Source: Desulfobacterales bacterium
GTDB taxonomy: Bacteria > Desulfobacterota > DSM-4660 > Desulfatiglandales > Desulfatiglandaceae
Direction of reading: 5' to 3'
Length of the DNA: 5,750 nucleotides
NCBI GenBank assembly: GCA_021107495.1
Contig: JAIOSR010000006.1
Coordinates: 1 to 5,750, forward strand
Shown: positions 5,008 to 5,750 of the stretch, piece by piece
How positions within the stretch are numbered: the stretch's first letter is position 1
Layout: every line of letters begins with the position of its first letter
Notes under the pieces: generated by a model
What the model was told of the DNA's origin: nothing
Seen by the model: only the letters and a program-made list of their open reading frames with translations
Databases searched by the model: none
Position numbers and translations under genes: made by a program

Positions 5008-5750
5008 CTATTTATCCAATTCGGTTCTAACGGCCAATCCTATTTTTTCCAACAAGTACGGCTTTTTCACGTAAGCTCCTGCGCCCAGCCTTTGAGTCTC
5101 TTTAACACGTTCTGTCTCGGAAAAACCACTTGCTATTATCGCCTTCTGCCCTGGGTGAAATTCAAGAATTCTTTTGTACGTTTCAAGCCCATCTATTCCG
5201 GGATCCATAATCATATCCAGAACCAATAGATCTGCCGAACTGTCTTTCATATATTCAACCGCTTCTTGACCACTTGACACGGATGTAACGGAATAGCCTA
5301 ATTTTTTCAGCATTCCGGATGCGATATCCCGCTGTTCTTCCATATCATCCACAATTAGTATCTTCTCATTACCCATATAATTTTCAATGGATAAGAGAGC
5401 TTTCTTTTCGTCTAAGTTTTTCCGTGTTACTGGAAAAGATAGGACAAATGTAGTTCCTTTCCCTTTACTGCTTTCAACATCAACATATCCTTTATGGTCT
5501 TTTACAGTTCCCCATACAACTGCCATGCCCAATCCGGTTCCGCTTCTCCCCATAACTTTTTTGGTATAGAAAGGTTCAAATATCCTTTCCAAATCCCCTT
5601 TGGAAATGCCAATTCCCGTATCAGAAACAGAAAGAGACACATAATCACCCTCATTTACCTCGTCATAATTTCTTATAGGTCTGTCGACATATTTATTCTC
5701 TGTTGATATTAAAACCTTTCCGCCATCGGGCATGGCCTCAACCGCATTAG
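5008..5750 (-). CDS. Hybrid sensor histidine kinase, C-terminal part (HATPase + receiver), 5' end beyond the window
   Basis: The frame is open to the right edge; the first complete codon (5748-5746) encodes the Asn of the N box NAVEAMPDGG, so the kinase front (sensor and HisKA) lies outside. Counting from that Asn as 1, the ATP-binding domain shows the G1 box DTGIGIS (43-49), F box IFEPFYTKK (56-64) and G2 box GRSGTGLGM (67-75). After a linker, a receiver domain follows: acidic pair Asp134/Asp135 in ILIVDDME, phospho-acceptor Asp178 in LLVLDMIMD, and Lys229 in YVKKPY. The protein ends at ELDK with TAA at 5010-5008. ATP-dependent autophosphorylation followed by transfer to the receiver is expected. 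The Met of MPDGG (5733) is internal and not a start. The gene sits 85 nt upstream of a HisKA-only protein, suggesting a shared phosphorelay. The signal sensed cannot be told from this part. Confidence 0.93.
   Translation of the reverse strand, partial: NAVEAMPDGGKVLISTENKYVDRPIRNYDEVNEGDYVSLSVSDTGIGISKGDLERIFEPFYTKKVMGRSGTGLGMAVVWGTVKDHKGYVDVESSKGKGTTFVLSFPVTRKNLDEKKALLSIENYMGNEKILIVDDMEEQRDIASGMLKKLGYSVTSVSSGQEAVEYMKDSSADLLVLDMIMDPGIDGLETYKRILEFHPGQKAIIASGFSETERVKETQRLGAGAYVKKPYLLEKIGLAVRTELDK

Overview
The window most resembles a chromosomal segment of an anaerobic Desulfobacterota (sulfate-reducing or syntrophic deltaproteobacterial) genome. This rests on three things: a glutaryl-CoA dehydrogenase with the residues of the non-decarboxylating type known from Desulfococcus multivorans, a gene readable only if UGA is selenocysteine, and hybrid histidine-kinase genes of the kind common in that phylum. 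No selenocysteine machinery lies in the window, so the taxonomic call is an inference.

Layout. (1) 56-1219, plus strand: acyl-CoA dehydrogenase, very probably non-decarboxylating glutaryl-CoA dehydrogenase, closed by a strong, probably bidirectional terminator at 1227-1270. (2) 2286-1301, minus strand: three genes in a row. First is a lysine-rich coiled-coil/winged-helix protein (2286-1888). Next is a 70-residue glutaredoxin-like protein (1835-1623) whose frame contains two in-frame UGA codons, one at the active-site Cys position and one three codons before the stop. Last is a small protein of unknown function with three cysteines (1591-1301). The glutaredoxin-like gene is invisible to a standard ORF search and is the most notable item here. 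(3) 2684-2484, minus: a 66-residue hypothetical protein. (4) 2917-3093 and 3154-4047, plus: a 58-residue hypothetical protein and an exported trypsin-like serine protease. (5) 5750-4065, minus: the 3' part of a hybrid histidine kinase (HATPase plus receiver; its front lies beyond the window), a hairpin with a T-run, and then a sensor-type protein that ends after the HisKA phospho-acceptor domain and has no ATPase domain.

Function. The dehydrogenase would feed glutaconyl-CoA into an energy-conserving anaerobic degradation route for aromatic compounds or amino acids. The seleno-glutaredoxin candidate and the downstream three-cysteine protein are adjacent and co-directional and may act together in thiol/selenol redox chemistry. 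The kinase pair may form a split or branched phosphorelay. Gene-free stretches are all shorter than 300 bases. The two longest, 2287-2483 and 2685-2916, are AT-rich and appear to hold only promoter or leader DNA.
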